A DNA stretch of 34,051 nucleotides from a virus. The position numbers and the translations under genes were made by a program. The notes beneath the pieces are model-generated. The model saw only the letters and a program-made list of their open reading frames with translations. It had not been told where the DNA came from and searched no databases. The stretch lies in IMG/VR virus record IMGVR_UViG_3300010160_000137, positions 1-34,051 of that record. One strand, given 5' to 3'. Positions within the stretch are counted from its first letter, which is position 1. The number at the start of each line of letters is the position of its first letter. Of this stretch, positions 20,852 through 27,993 are shown piece after piece.

Positions 20852-20945
20852 GATTTTTTTGCCGAGTTTATCGAGCTGCCCCGCTCTTCTAATTGGTATA
20901 TTCAAATATACAACTATTTACTAAATGTGCAAAATATTGTACATT
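20849..20945 (-). promoter_or_regulatory. Promoter-leader module, minus-strand copy (TTTG-N19-TATATTTG)
   Basis: Read on the minus strand, it has TTTG (20933-20930), 19 bp, then TATATTTG (20910-20903) and a leader with the GAGC-GGGGCA-GCTC hairpin before ATG 20851. It is an inverted copy of 19460-19556. Differences cluster upstream of the -33 element, in the spacer and near the ATG. The -7 element and first 23 leader bases are identical. Confidence 0.82.
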
Positions 20946-20966
20946 TTTTCTAAATAAATTAAAACA

Positions 20967-21194
20967 TCAAGAAAATAGTTTTTCATAGTGATTTTTGCTT
21001 AGCCAATCGCCCATTTCTCTCATGAACCTAGCAAGGTCTTTATATTTAGCTGGATCAAAATCGTTGAGTGTTGTGATTTTCTGGGTATCGTTAAATTTAT
21101 GATCTTCAAAAACACACACAATTTGGTTTTCTTGATCGGTGCAAATCCAGTGATTAGGTCTTTCTGATTCTTGTAAAATATATTTTTGTGCCAT
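20967..21194 (-). CDS. Hypothetical protein, 75 residues
   Basis: It begins MAQKYILQESERPNHWICTD and has a beta-type first half (WICTDQENQIVCVFEDHKFN) and a helical second half (FDPAKYKDLARFMREMGDWL). Leftward, it ends 22 bp before the minus-strand promoter-leader module. It looks like a small folded domain. No family was recognised. Confidence 0.55.
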   Translation of the reverse strand: MAQKYILQESERPNHWICTDQENQIVCVFEDHKFNDTQKITTLNDFDPAKYKDLARFMREMGDWLSKNHYEKLFS

Positions 21195-21296
21195 TTGTGT
21201 TTTTTAGTTCACAAAACTAAGATTCTTCTACCAGAAATCCGCTTGCAATTGAGCCTTTAGGCTGGAGAGTATGTCAGATATTTCTCACGGTTGCGT

Positions 21297-21332
21297 TGTC
21301 CTTTCCACATCACTTTCCCTTGCCGAATTTTG
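21297..21332 (+). promoter_or_regulatory. Late promoter P2 (terminase operon): TGTCCTTT-N20-GAATTTTG
   Basis: TGTCCTTT is at 21297-21304 and GAATTTTG at 21325-21332, again with 20 bp between. ATG 21337 follows only 4 bp after the -7-like element, so the transcript may start at or inside the start codon. A longer reading frame from 21271 would begin upstream of this promoter and is rejected. Confidence 0.82.
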
Positions 21333-21336
21333 CTTG

Positions 21337-21939
21337 ATGCAGGCAATACAAACATGGCTAAACTCATCACGCGAATACCTCGCGGGTGTTTCGCTATATG
21401 TGACCTATGGCACGAATAATTTTCTAAAAAAACGTTTTCAATCAAGCCCAGACGCCTACAGTAAACAAAAACTGGCTGAAGAGCTGCAAAAACTTGTAGG
21501 GGAAGTAGGCCTAACAATTCAGGTTGTGGAGGAAGGTCCAAAACCTCCACAACCCAACTCGAAAGAAGAACACGCCAAATACCTCGCCTTATTGCGCAAA
21601 CGGGATGAGATCGTTCGCCAGATCGACCGTAATATGGCCTTGCTGGATTTTAGTAACAACAAAAACGTGCTTCACGAAACGGCTAAACAAATTCTTCGTC
21701 TCCATCAAACAAAAACCGAAATATGGGCTCAAATCGATTTTTATCAAGAACACGACTGTTTTGAGTTGCCTCCCCAAAAAAAAGAACAAAGCAGGGACAA
21801 GGAAATCCAATTGCTTTATCAAGCCATTAGCAAAGCAAACAAGCGCCTGAAAAATCCAGATTATAAAAACAGAACAAAAACAGAGGCTTTGAAGAACAAG
21901 CACTTAAAACGATTAAGTGAATTAAAAGAACAAGCATGA
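21337..21939 (+). CDS. Terminase-operon protein, small-terminase-like N-terminus
   Basis: The predicted protein has 200 residues from ATG 21337. The N-terminal segment MQAIQTWLNSSREYLAGVSL followed by YVTYGTNNFLKKRFQ resembles a small domain often found first in Bacteroidota phage terminase operons, with a HTH-like character. The remainder is charged and helical (LRKRDEIVRQIDRNMALLDF, then many Lys/Glu). It is coupled by ATGA to the small-terminase candidate. It may help DNA recognition during packaging. Role inferred from position. Confidence 0.6.
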   Translation: MQAIQTWLNSSREYLAGVSLYVTYGTNNFLKKRFQSSPDAYSKQKLAEELQKLVGEVGLTIQVVEEGPKPPQPNSKEEHAKYLALLRKRDEIVRQIDRNMALLDFSNNKNVLHETAKQILRLHQTKTEIWAQIDFYQEHDCFELPPQKKEQSRDKEIQLLYQAISKANKRLKNPDYKNRTKTEALKNKHLKRLSELKEQA

Positions 21940-22577
21940 GCAACATTAAACCACGCGATATAAAATCTACCACCCCACTTGATCGAATTCTTAAATCATG
22001 GTTAGCGCACGATCTAGATCATCTATCTGAAGAAGATAAAGGCATTTTGCAGCGCATAACCGAAATTGATAAGCGCATGCAAGAAGGACAGCTTGTAAAA
22101 GGCAATAAGGGTGATTTTTCGCGTCCTATGCGTTTGAAGGAGCTCGTTGAATGGCACACCGAGCGGTTTAAAATTAGCAGCCGACAAGCCTACGCCGATA
22201 TCGCGATGGCAAAGCAGTTTTTTTTATCGACCGAAACACGCGACGACAAAGAGTTTGCACGTGGGCAAATGATTCAGCAGGGTGAAGAGATGATGTTTCA
22301 AGCAGCAGCGCAATCGGACTTTAAGTCTGCTGCTGCTTTTTTTAAAGAACTAAGGTTGTTGCGTGGACTGGATAAAGTAGACGTCGAAACCCCTGATTTG
22401 AGCAAATGGGAACCTATCCAACTTCGTATTATCGCTGATCCAGCTGAATTAGGATATGAAAAAATGGAGCATCCAAATAAAGAGGTGGAGAGGTTGTTAA
22501 AATCGTTCAAAAAAGGGCCGATAGAGAAATTGTTGGATGATCCCCAGTCAGATATAGAGGAGGTTTATTATGAGTAG
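21936..22577 (+). CDS. Probable terminase small subunit
   Basis: The 213-residue protein sits directly upstream of the large terminase and overlaps it by 8 bp. It has a HTH-like region around residues 65-95 (MRLKELVEWHTERFKISSRQ, then AYADIAMAKQFF) followed by a helical oligomerisation region (DFKSAAAFFKELRLLRGLDK) and an acidic tail. Small terminases bind the packaging site with an N-terminal HTH and form a ring. No packaging site was identified. Confidence 0.65.
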   Translation: MSNIKPRDIKSTTPLDRILKSWLAHDLDHLSEEDKGILQRITEIDKRMQEGQLVKGNKGDFSRPMRLKELVEWHTERFKISSRQAYADIAMAKQFFLSTETRDDKEFARGQMIQQGEEMMFQAAAQSDFKSAAAFFKELRLLRGLDKVDVETPDLSKWEPIQLRIIADPAELGYEKMEHPNKEVERLLKSFKKGPIEKLLDDPQSDIEEVYYE

Positions 22578-23016
22578 GGAGGTTAAAATTTGGCTTAACA
22601 AGCCACAACGTATGTCGTGGTTAATAGGTGCTAAAGAAGAATACGGCGTTTGGGGGCGTGCCACTGGGAAAACACAGGGACCCATTGCACACCGCAGTTC
22701 GCACGCAGCGAACTTGATGCCTCGCGGGGCGACAGGTATAGTCGGCACCACTTATTTACAGTTGTTAGAGCGAACCTTGCCACCGCTGATTAAAGGATGG
22801 ACAGACCTCGGATACGAGGAAAATGTTCATTTTTGGCGTCGTCGCTTCCCTCCTAAGGTACTAAATATACCCAGTGCTATTTATCCAGTATTAACAGCTG
22901 AACACACTATTTTTTGGTGGAATGGTCACGTTTTCCATCTCATTTCACAAGACCGCCCTGGGCTAGCGAACGGGAAAAATCTAGATGCCATTATCTGTGG
23001 TGAAGCTCGGTTTTAA
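22570..23016 (+). CDS. Terminase large subunit, ATPase part (ends at in-frame TAA)
   Basis: The 148-residue part carries the packaging ATPase core: Walker A WGRATGKTQG at residues 28-37 and Walker B LDAIICGEA at 138-146, with the catalytic Glu in GEA. It ends at TAA 23014-23016 right after GEARF. The same frame continues without shift into 23032-24207, where NHARYMDDIVPTNRG follows naturally. So one codon, by comparison probably Leu (TTA) or similar, is a stop here. Either the gene is disrupted, it is translated in two parts, or the base is a sequencing error. Confidence 0.85.
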   Translation: MSREVKIWLNKPQRMSWLIGAKEEYGVWGRATGKTQGPIAHRSSHAANLMPRGATGIVGTTYLQLLERTLPPLIKGWTDLGYEENVHFWRRRFPPKVLNIPSAIYPVLTAEHTIFWWNGHVFHLISQDRPGLANGKNLDAIICGEARF

Positions 23017-23031
23017 AACCACGCCCGCTAC

Positions 23032-24207
23032 ATGGACGACATCGTCCCAACCAATCGCGGAAATCGCGAAGTATTTGGCCATCTGGCCGAACATCACATG
23101 ATTACGATGTTTACCGACATGCCAACTACGCCAAAAGGAAAGTGGATATTAGAGAAGGCGCGGCAAGTAGATCAAGAAAAGATTAAACAAATCATCAATA
23201 TTCAACTGGACTACAACAATATAGAGGTCGAGTTAACCAATCCAACAATAACAGTTGGACGTCGCGCCTACCTCAAGCGACAACTAAGCAGTTACGCCTA
23301 TGTGCTTAATGAATTACGCAAAGATTCTGTTTGGTACTCTGAGGCCTCATCGCTTGATAATATCCAAATACTAGGCGTCGATCAGATTAAACAGTGGCGT
23401 CGCGGGATGGATTGGCCCGAGTTTCAAGCTTCGGTACTAAACAAACAAGTCGTTCATTCCGACAATGGATTTTATGCCTTGCTTGATACCGACATACATA
23501 CCTATGACGATTTTGATTATGGATATATCGAAGGCTTAGGCATACACTTGCCCAATGGCACCCTAAACGATTGCCGAAAAGATCGCGACTTGATCAAAAA
23601 TAAACCACTCGAGATATCAATGGATTATAACGCCTCCATCAATAGCCTCGTGATTGGGCAAGAAACAGAACGGTTTTTCAGGGTACTGAAATCGATGTTT
23701 GCCACCAACAAAGAGAAAAAAATATTACCTGATTTGATTGATGATTTTTGTGCGTACTATCGATACCACAATTGCCATGAGGTAAACTACTACTATGACC
23801 ACACAGCAATAGGAACCGATTCCACACGTCTGGAATCATTAGCAGACATTGTTTCTAACCAATTGATCAAAAAAGGATGGACAGTCCGCCGTTGCTACAT
23901 TGGCCAACAACCGCGCCATGCCATTCGTTACCATATGTGGCAAGCTGTTTTGAAGGAAAGTGATCCAAAATATAAACCTATCCGTTTCAACAGAGAAAAT
24001 AGCAAAAGCGTACTTACCTCGATGCAGCTTGCGGGTGTTCGCGTCGGCAAGAATGGCTTTGAAAAAGACAAACGATCAGAAGCAAACAGGCTAATACCTC
24101 AAGAAGACGCAACCCACCTATCTGATGCGATGGACACTCTCTACATCGGCAAATTCCGAAACAGTTACGGTTACCAACCTGAGGTAGGTGGATTTATAAC
24201 GAGTTAA
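23032..24207 (+). CDS. Terminase large subunit, C-terminal part with nuclease domain
   Basis: The 391-residue part is in the same frame as the ATPase fragment. It starts MDDIVPTNRGNREVFGHLAE and contains the coupling-motif region HHMITMFTDMPTTPKGKWIL. The RNase H-like nuclease elements are LEISMDYNASINSLVIG (first Asp), VNYYYDHTAIGTDSTRL (second Asp) and THLSDAMDTLYIG (third Asp). ATG 23032 lies 15 bp after the interrupting TAA, so reinitiation could make a separate nuclease polypeptide. A complete large terminase would be about 545 residues, the normal size. Confidence 0.85.
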   Translation: MDDIVPTNRGNREVFGHLAEHHMITMFTDMPTTPKGKWILEKARQVDQEKIKQIINIQLDYNNIEVELTNPTITVGRRAYLKRQLSSYAYVLNELRKDSVWYSEASSLDNIQILGVDQIKQWRRGMDWPEFQASVLNKQVVHSDNGFYALLDTDIHTYDDFDYGYIEGLGIHLPNGTLNDCRKDRDLIKNKPLEISMDYNASINSLVIGQETERFFRVLKSMFATNKEKKILPDLIDDFCAYYRYHNCHEVNYYYDHTAIGTDSTRLESLADIVSNQLIKKGWTVRRCYIGQQPRHAIRYHMWQAVLKESDPKYKPIRFNRENSKSVLTSMQLAGVRVGKNGFEKDKRSEANRLIPQEDATHLSDAMDTLYIGKFRNSYGYQPEVGGFITS

Positions 24208-24423
24208 AAACCATTTCATATACGGGTGTTTTTTGTTTTTAACTTTCCCTCCCTCGTTAGTGCGTGTCGTGGGCTCCTGTGTCACGTTGGGTATGAAATT
24301 TTCTTAAAAAATAGCTAAACAACTCACTGTCAGTCTAATATTGACCCTTTTCACTGCGTAGAAGTGCGAAGAAAAAAGCGCCTTTTACTTTCCTTTTTTG
24401 GAATAGCCTAGGCGCGTTTTACC
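24208..24423 (+). terminator. Gap after the terminase gene, with a GCGCCT/AGGCGC hairpin (24378-24415)
   Basis: No gene is seen in this 216-bp gap. AAAAAAGCGCCT (to 24383) and AGGCGCGTTTT (from 24410) form a 6-bp GC stem with a long loop, an A-run before and T-run after, so a bidirectional terminator is likely. The rest, including TTTTTTGTTTTT at 24223-24234, has no clear function. Confidence 0.55.
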
Positions 24424-24459
24424 TGTCCTTTATTCGCCCTCTAACTATACCCAACTTTG
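24424..24459 (+). promoter_or_regulatory. Late promoter P3 (portal operon): TGTCCTTT-N20-CAACTTTG
   Basis: TGTCCTTT is at 24424-24431, spacer 20 bp, then CAACTTTG at 24452-24459. Two bases of the -7-like element differ from the other three promoters, but TTTG and the spacing are kept. ATG 24464 follows 4 bp later, as in the terminase operon. It is preceded by GTTTTACC. Confidence 0.8.
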
Positions 24460-24463
24460 AATT

Positions 24464-24763
24464 ATGGAGCTGATACGTATTACCGATATGCTAAAAACTA
24501 TGCAAATGCGCGGAGAAGATCGTGAGCCAATTCCGTTCTCGATCACCTTCGTCACATGCAACTTAAAAATGGATGAAGGCGGAGAAAAAATAACCATCAA
24601 AAAAGCTGTTCTAGTTGGTAGTGGCAAAAGTAAAAGCAAAATGAAAAACCCGAATCATTATTCAAACTATACGCGAAACATTCGATCGGTAAACAGTGAC
24701 CGAATCCTCAAAATGCACCCAATATTAGTGACGCGTTTTAACAGACAAAAAATCACCCAATGA
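24464..24763 (+). CDS. Small conserved-looking protein upstream of the portal gene
   Basis: The 99-residue, basic protein begins MELIRITDMLKTMQMRGEDR and has a beta-type core (FSITFVTCNLKMDEGGEKIT, then IKKAVLVGS) and a Lys/Asn/Ser-rich C-terminus. It overlaps the portal gene by ATGA. Small genes at this place are common in Bacteroidota siphophages. Function unassigned. Confidence 0.6.
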   Translation: MELIRITDMLKTMQMRGEDREPIPFSITFVTCNLKMDEGGEKITIKKAVLVGSGKSKSKMKNPNHYSNYTRNIRSVNSDRILKMHPILVTRFNRQKITQ

Positions 24764-26091
24764 AAAAAGAGATTGAGTTTATAGACGAGCAAACCGCCAT
24801 GATGCACGAACACGGTATTATCGTCATGATGGAAACGCCGAGCGTGGCACCGACATCACCGAAGCCTAAAGAGTCTGGGAGCTCGCCTATATCGCCGTGG
24901 GGAGCTGACAACGACTTTCCTCAAAAGATCATCGAATTAGCGAGTAAGTCGACAGAACTAGCGTCACTGCTGGACTGGAAAGATAGGGCACTGCAGGGGC
25001 GCGAGGTGATTGCCGTGAATCAGGTGTGGAATCCTAAAAGTAGCCAATACGAAGAGTCTGCAATTGATGATGAGGAAATCAACGAGTTCCTAAGCAGCCG
25101 GATGTTCAAACGCTATTGGCGCGAAGCTTCGACCGATTTTAACTGGTTCTGGAACATCTTCCCCGAACTGATCAAAAATGTGAAAGGTGACAAAATCGCG
25201 AGTATCGGCATTATCGATGCCTCGTATTGTCGTTGGGGTAAAATGAACGATCGAGGCACCATTGAAACCTGTTACGTGTCGGCCGATTGGCCAGCTGCAA
25301 AAGCAGATGATCAAAATACACTTAAAATCAAAGTAGTTGATCCATACAGCCCCACGGTGGTTGATGACATCAACAAAGCGAAAAACATCAAGTCGTTTGT
25401 GTACCCAGTGTCATACCCCTCACCGGGCAAGGCTTATTATCAGCTGGCACCATGGGACGGCTGGCGTGTCTCAGGATGGCCCGAACTGGCCCAGATGATC
25501 CCCAGATCAAAGGTCAAGTTAATGACACATCTGATGTCAGCTAAGTTCATATTGGAAATACCAAGCACATTTTGGGCTCATGAGTATCCGAATTGGGATC
25601 AAAAGAGCTTTGAGGAGAAGCAGGAAATTAAAAAAGCCAAGGTAAAAGACATGAATGACATCTTAACTGGTGTCGAAAATACAGGTAAAACGATCCTGTT
25701 CGATGCTATTTCGGATATCCACGGCAACCCACACCCTAGTTGGAAGGTAATACCAATTGAGGACAAGTTACGTGATGGTAATTTCTTAGAGGATAGCAGA
25801 GAAGCGTCTCAGCACTTGCGTTCAGCCTTGAACCTCGATTCAGCCCTCACTGGTGATGGCCCGGGCAAGTCGCTCGGTGGTGGAGGGGGCGATAAACGTA
25901 TCGCGCTCAATATCTTCGTGGCGTTACTCCAACCCTATCGCGAGGTACTTCTGGAGCCCATTTACTTTATTGCAGAGTACAACGGGTGGTTAAATAAAGA
26001 AAGGTACCCCAGATTGAAATTCAAAACCGTAGAAATCCAATTAGAAACGTTGGACGTGGCACACCAAACCAGTAAAATCGTAGCAAACTAA
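24760..26091 (+). CDS. Portal protein
   Basis: The 443-residue protein lies after the terminase unit. Typical features are the N-terminal loop with WGADNDFPQKIIELASKS, the segment TELASLLDWKDRALQGREVI, wing-domain strands (KIASIGIIDASYCRWGK, then YYQLAPWDGWRVSGWPE) and a C-terminal crown helix region with EDSREASQHLRSALNLDSAL and a Gly-rich loop SLGGGGGDKR. Portals form the dodecameric channel at the head vertex and anchor the packaging motor. The stop overlaps the next start (TAATG). Confidence 0.78.
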   Translation: MKKEIEFIDEQTAMMHEHGIIVMMETPSVAPTSPKPKESGSSPISPWGADNDFPQKIIELASKSTELASLLDWKDRALQGREVIAVNQVWNPKSSQYEESAIDDEEINEFLSSRMFKRYWREASTDFNWFWNIFPELIKNVKGDKIASIGIIDASYCRWGKMNDRGTIETCYVSADWPAAKADDQNTLKIKVVDPYSPTVVDDINKAKNIKSFVYPVSYPSPGKAYYQLAPWDGWRVSGWPELAQMIPRSKVKLMTHLMSAKFILEIPSTFWAHEYPNWDQKSFEEKQEIKKAKVKDMNDILTGVENTGKTILFDAISDIHGNPHPSWKVIPIEDKLRDGNFLEDSREASQHLRSALNLDSALTGDGPGKSLGGGGGDKRIALNIFVALLQPYREVLLEPIYFIAEYNGWLNKERYPRLKFKTVEIQLETLDVAHQTSKIVAN

Positions 26092-27047
26092 TGGCATTAT
26101 TTGACAAAATAGAGGAACTGAAAGCACATAATAGTTCGATAGCTAAGGGCTTAAGTCTCGGCGTAGTGCAATCGTTTATTGATGAAGCAATCAGCAAACA
26201 TATCGTTGAGACTATTGGAAAGGCCACGTTTAGCGAGCTTGTAGAGGCAAAATCGGCAGGTATTGACCCTGAAAGCAAAATGAGCTGGCTGCTCCATCTG
26301 ACGCAAAAAGCATGTGCACACGTAGCAATTGCTAATTATGTCCCTTTTGGTTCTGTTTTATTGAGTGATTCGGGTGCGCATGTCCATTCTAGCAGTAACC
26401 AGTTGCCGGCATCTGACGCCAAATTATCCGCTTTGCGCAAACAGGCAATGGATGATGGATACCATGCGCTAGAAACACTGGTGGACTTTTTAGAGAAACA
26501 TCTCGACGAATTTCAAACCTATGCCAATTCAGAAGCTCACCAAAACAACCGCTCATTATTCATCAATAGTTCAAAAGAATTCAATGAGAGTACATCGGTG
26601 AAGATCAGTGCGCAATTATTTGCAAGTATCCGAACCGAAATCGCTCGCCTGGAACGAGACAGTATCGAACCAATTTTAGGAACTGTTTTAAGTAGTTTTT
26701 TGCGAAACAAGATTGCTTCTAATGATTCTTTTTCAGTTGGGGAGAGCAAGTTAATGAAGCATGTAAAACAGGCCATTGCACCGCTGACGCTCGCTGGGGT
26801 TATCCCGTATGGGATGATCAACATCAGCTCTACTGGACTATGGGGCTGTTCCTCCGCCGAAAGTAGTCCAGAAATAGGACGATTGCAACAAGCTATGATG
26901 GTTTTAAACACACGTGGCGAGGGCGAACTAGAAGCCCTAAGAAGCTTTTTGAACAAGAACAGGGCTTCATTCCCGAGTTACAAAGGGAAAGAATCAACAG
27001 GGACAATAAAAATAAATAGCACAAGTAGTGCGGTTTACTTGATGTAG
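26091..27047 (+). CDS. DUF6712-like phage protein, probable head-tail connector
   Basis: The 318-residue protein starts MALFDKIEELKAHNSSIAKG and is mainly helical with a repeated-looking structure. Segments SFIDEAISKHIVETIGKATF and IRTEIARLERDSIEPILGTV begin two halves, each later containing L-T-L/A-I-A-N/G-V-(I)P-(F/Y)G, that is ANYVPFGSVLL and AGVIPYGMINI. Two tandem related domains are therefore likely. The family, seen next to portal genes in Bacteroidota phages, is probably an adaptor. The family name is from memory. Confidence 0.65.
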   Translation: MALFDKIEELKAHNSSIAKGLSLGVVQSFIDEAISKHIVETIGKATFSELVEAKSAGIDPESKMSWLLHLTQKACAHVAIANYVPFGSVLLSDSGAHVHSSSNQLPASDAKLSALRKQAMDDGYHALETLVDFLEKHLDEFQTYANSEAHQNNRSLFINSSKEFNESTSVKISAQLFASIRTEIARLERDSIEPILGTVLSSFLRNKIASNDSFSVGESKLMKHVKQAIAPLTLAGVIPYGMINISSTGLWGCSSAESSPEIGRLQQAMMVLNTRGEGELEALRSFLNKNRASFPSYKGKESTGTIKINSTSSAVYLM

Positions 27048-27063
27048 AAAAGGAGAATTCATT

Positions 27064-27285
27064 ATGAACATTTACGCACACCTGTTAGGGATACTAGGCA
27101 CGGCTGGTGGTTCTGTTTTTTTAACGCACTTATTCACGCGCAATAAAACAAACGCAGAGGTGAGTAATCTCGTTGGGAAAACCTACATCGATGCCTTGGA
27201 AAACTTACGCAAAGAAGTATTTCGATTAGAAAAACGAGTTCATGAGCTCGAAAATGAACTTAACTATTGGAAAGGGAACAACTGA
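27064..27285 (+). CDS. Small membrane protein with coiled coil, lysis-cassette member
   Basis: The 73-residue protein has an N-terminal membrane segment, MNIYAHLLGILGTAGGSVFL, followed by a heptad-rich helix, YIDALENLRKEVFRLEKRVH and ELENELNYW. The stop overlaps the endolysin start (TGATG). The position suggests a lysis role, such as an i-spanin-like or accessory holin factor, but a second, better holin candidate lies downstream. Confidence 0.6.
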   Translation: MNIYAHLLGILGTAGGSVFLTHLFTRNKTNAEVSNLVGKTYIDALENLRKEVFRLEKRVHELENELNYWKGNN

Positions 27286-27737
27286 TGGAGATCAAAACAA
27301 TGTCTCAAAATGGTTTAACCTTCCTCATCCGCGAGGAAGGTATGGTGTTAAAGCCTTACTTATGTTCAGCCAACACGGCCACCATTGGCGTTGGATGTAC
27401 TTTTTACGAGGACGGAAGAAGGGTTAAGCTCAGTGATCCACCAATCAGCAAAGAACGCGCGATTGAACTTTTAAAACTCGTTTTAAAAGGCTTCGAACAA
27501 AAAGTAGCGAGGGTTACGCGCGATGATATTAACCAGAATCAATTTGACGCATTGGTGAGTTTAGCCTTTAATATCGGTACGGCTGCTTTTGATGGCTCGA
27601 CCGTCCTAAAGCGTGTAAATGCCAACCCGAATGATCCGGCCATTCAGCAAGCTTTTGAGGCGTGGCGTTTATCTGCTGGCAAACCTATTTTGCTGGCAAG
27701 AAGGCAACGAGAATATCGCTTGTATGCGAAAAAATAA
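27285..27737 (+). CDS. Endolysin, T4-lysozyme-type muramidase (GH24)
   Basis: The predicted protein has 150 residues from ATG 27285, which overlaps the previous stop. A TTG at 27267 is less likely. The catalytic triad pattern E-8aa-(D/C)-5aa-T is exact: E18, C27 and T33 in REEGMVLKPY, LCSANT and ATIGVGCTF. Later family motifs are NQNQFDALVSLAFNIGTAAF and RVNANP. No signal or SAR sequence, so release needs a holin. It cleaves the N-acetylmuramic acid to N-acetylglucosamine bond of peptidoglycan. Confidence 0.92.
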   Translation: MEIKTMSQNGLTFLIREEGMVLKPYLCSANTATIGVGCTFYEDGRRVKLSDPPISKERAIELLKLVLKGFEQKVARVTRDDINQNQFDALVSLAFNIGTAAFDGSTVLKRVNANPNDPAIQQAFEAWRLSAGKPILLARRQREYRLYAKK

Positions 27738-27794
27738 AAGGTAACAGCCTGTTTGTGCTGTCCTTTCACTCCCGCTATAATCCCCCGAATTTTG
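27737..27794 (+). promoter_or_regulatory. Late promoter P4 (holin/tail operon) with an overlapping hairpin
   Basis: TGTCCTTT is at 27759-27766, spacer 20 bp, GAATTTTG at 27787-27794. The box forms the 3' arm of a hairpin AAAGG-TA-ACAGC (27737-27748) with GCTGT-CCTTT (27757-27766), which may also stabilise or end the endolysin mRNA. Compared with the capsid promoter, the region CAGC-TGTTT upstream is also shared. ATG 27823 is 28 bp after the -7-like element. Confidence 0.8.
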
Positions 27795-27822
27795 CCCCTA
27801 TAGGTTTTAAAAAAACAAGCTC

Positions 27823-27990
27823 ATGCAATTCTGGCGTAATTATAAAACTACGGCAATAGGCTTTAGTCTAGCTGTTTTACTTGCTGTACAACCTGTGATC
27901 AGCACGGGTGAAATTGATTGGAAACAGCTCATTGTAGCCATCATGGTTGGCGCACTTGGGTTTTTAGCAAAGGATTTTGACACACGATAA
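27823..27990 (+). CDS. Holin-like small membrane protein (55 aa)
   Basis: This short ORF runs from ATG 27823 to TAA 27988-27990: MQFWRNYKTTAIGFSLAVLL, then AVQPVISTGEIDWKQ, then LIVAIMVGALGFLAKDFDTR. Two hydrophobic segments are joined by a short polar turn, with a charged C-terminus. The arrangement fits a small class II-type holin with two membrane helices. It lies between the endolysin and spanin genes, 3 bp before the latter, and is the first gene of the last late operon. It would form the membrane lesions that release the endolysin. Confidence 0.75.
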   Translation: MQFWRNYKTTAIGFSLAVLLAVQPVISTGEIDWKQLIVAIMVGALGFLAKDFDTR

Positions 27991-27993
27991 ACA

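Noticed and set aside
21589-21903. Leftward and +2 ORFs inside the terminase operon
   Set aside because: Overlap well-supported genes linked by ATGA; no independent context.
24290-24310. 18-nt match AAATTTTCTTAAAAAATA to the leader of RNA copy 2
   Set aside because: In DNA this AT-rich a match of that length can arise by chance, and no helix of the RNA is present here.
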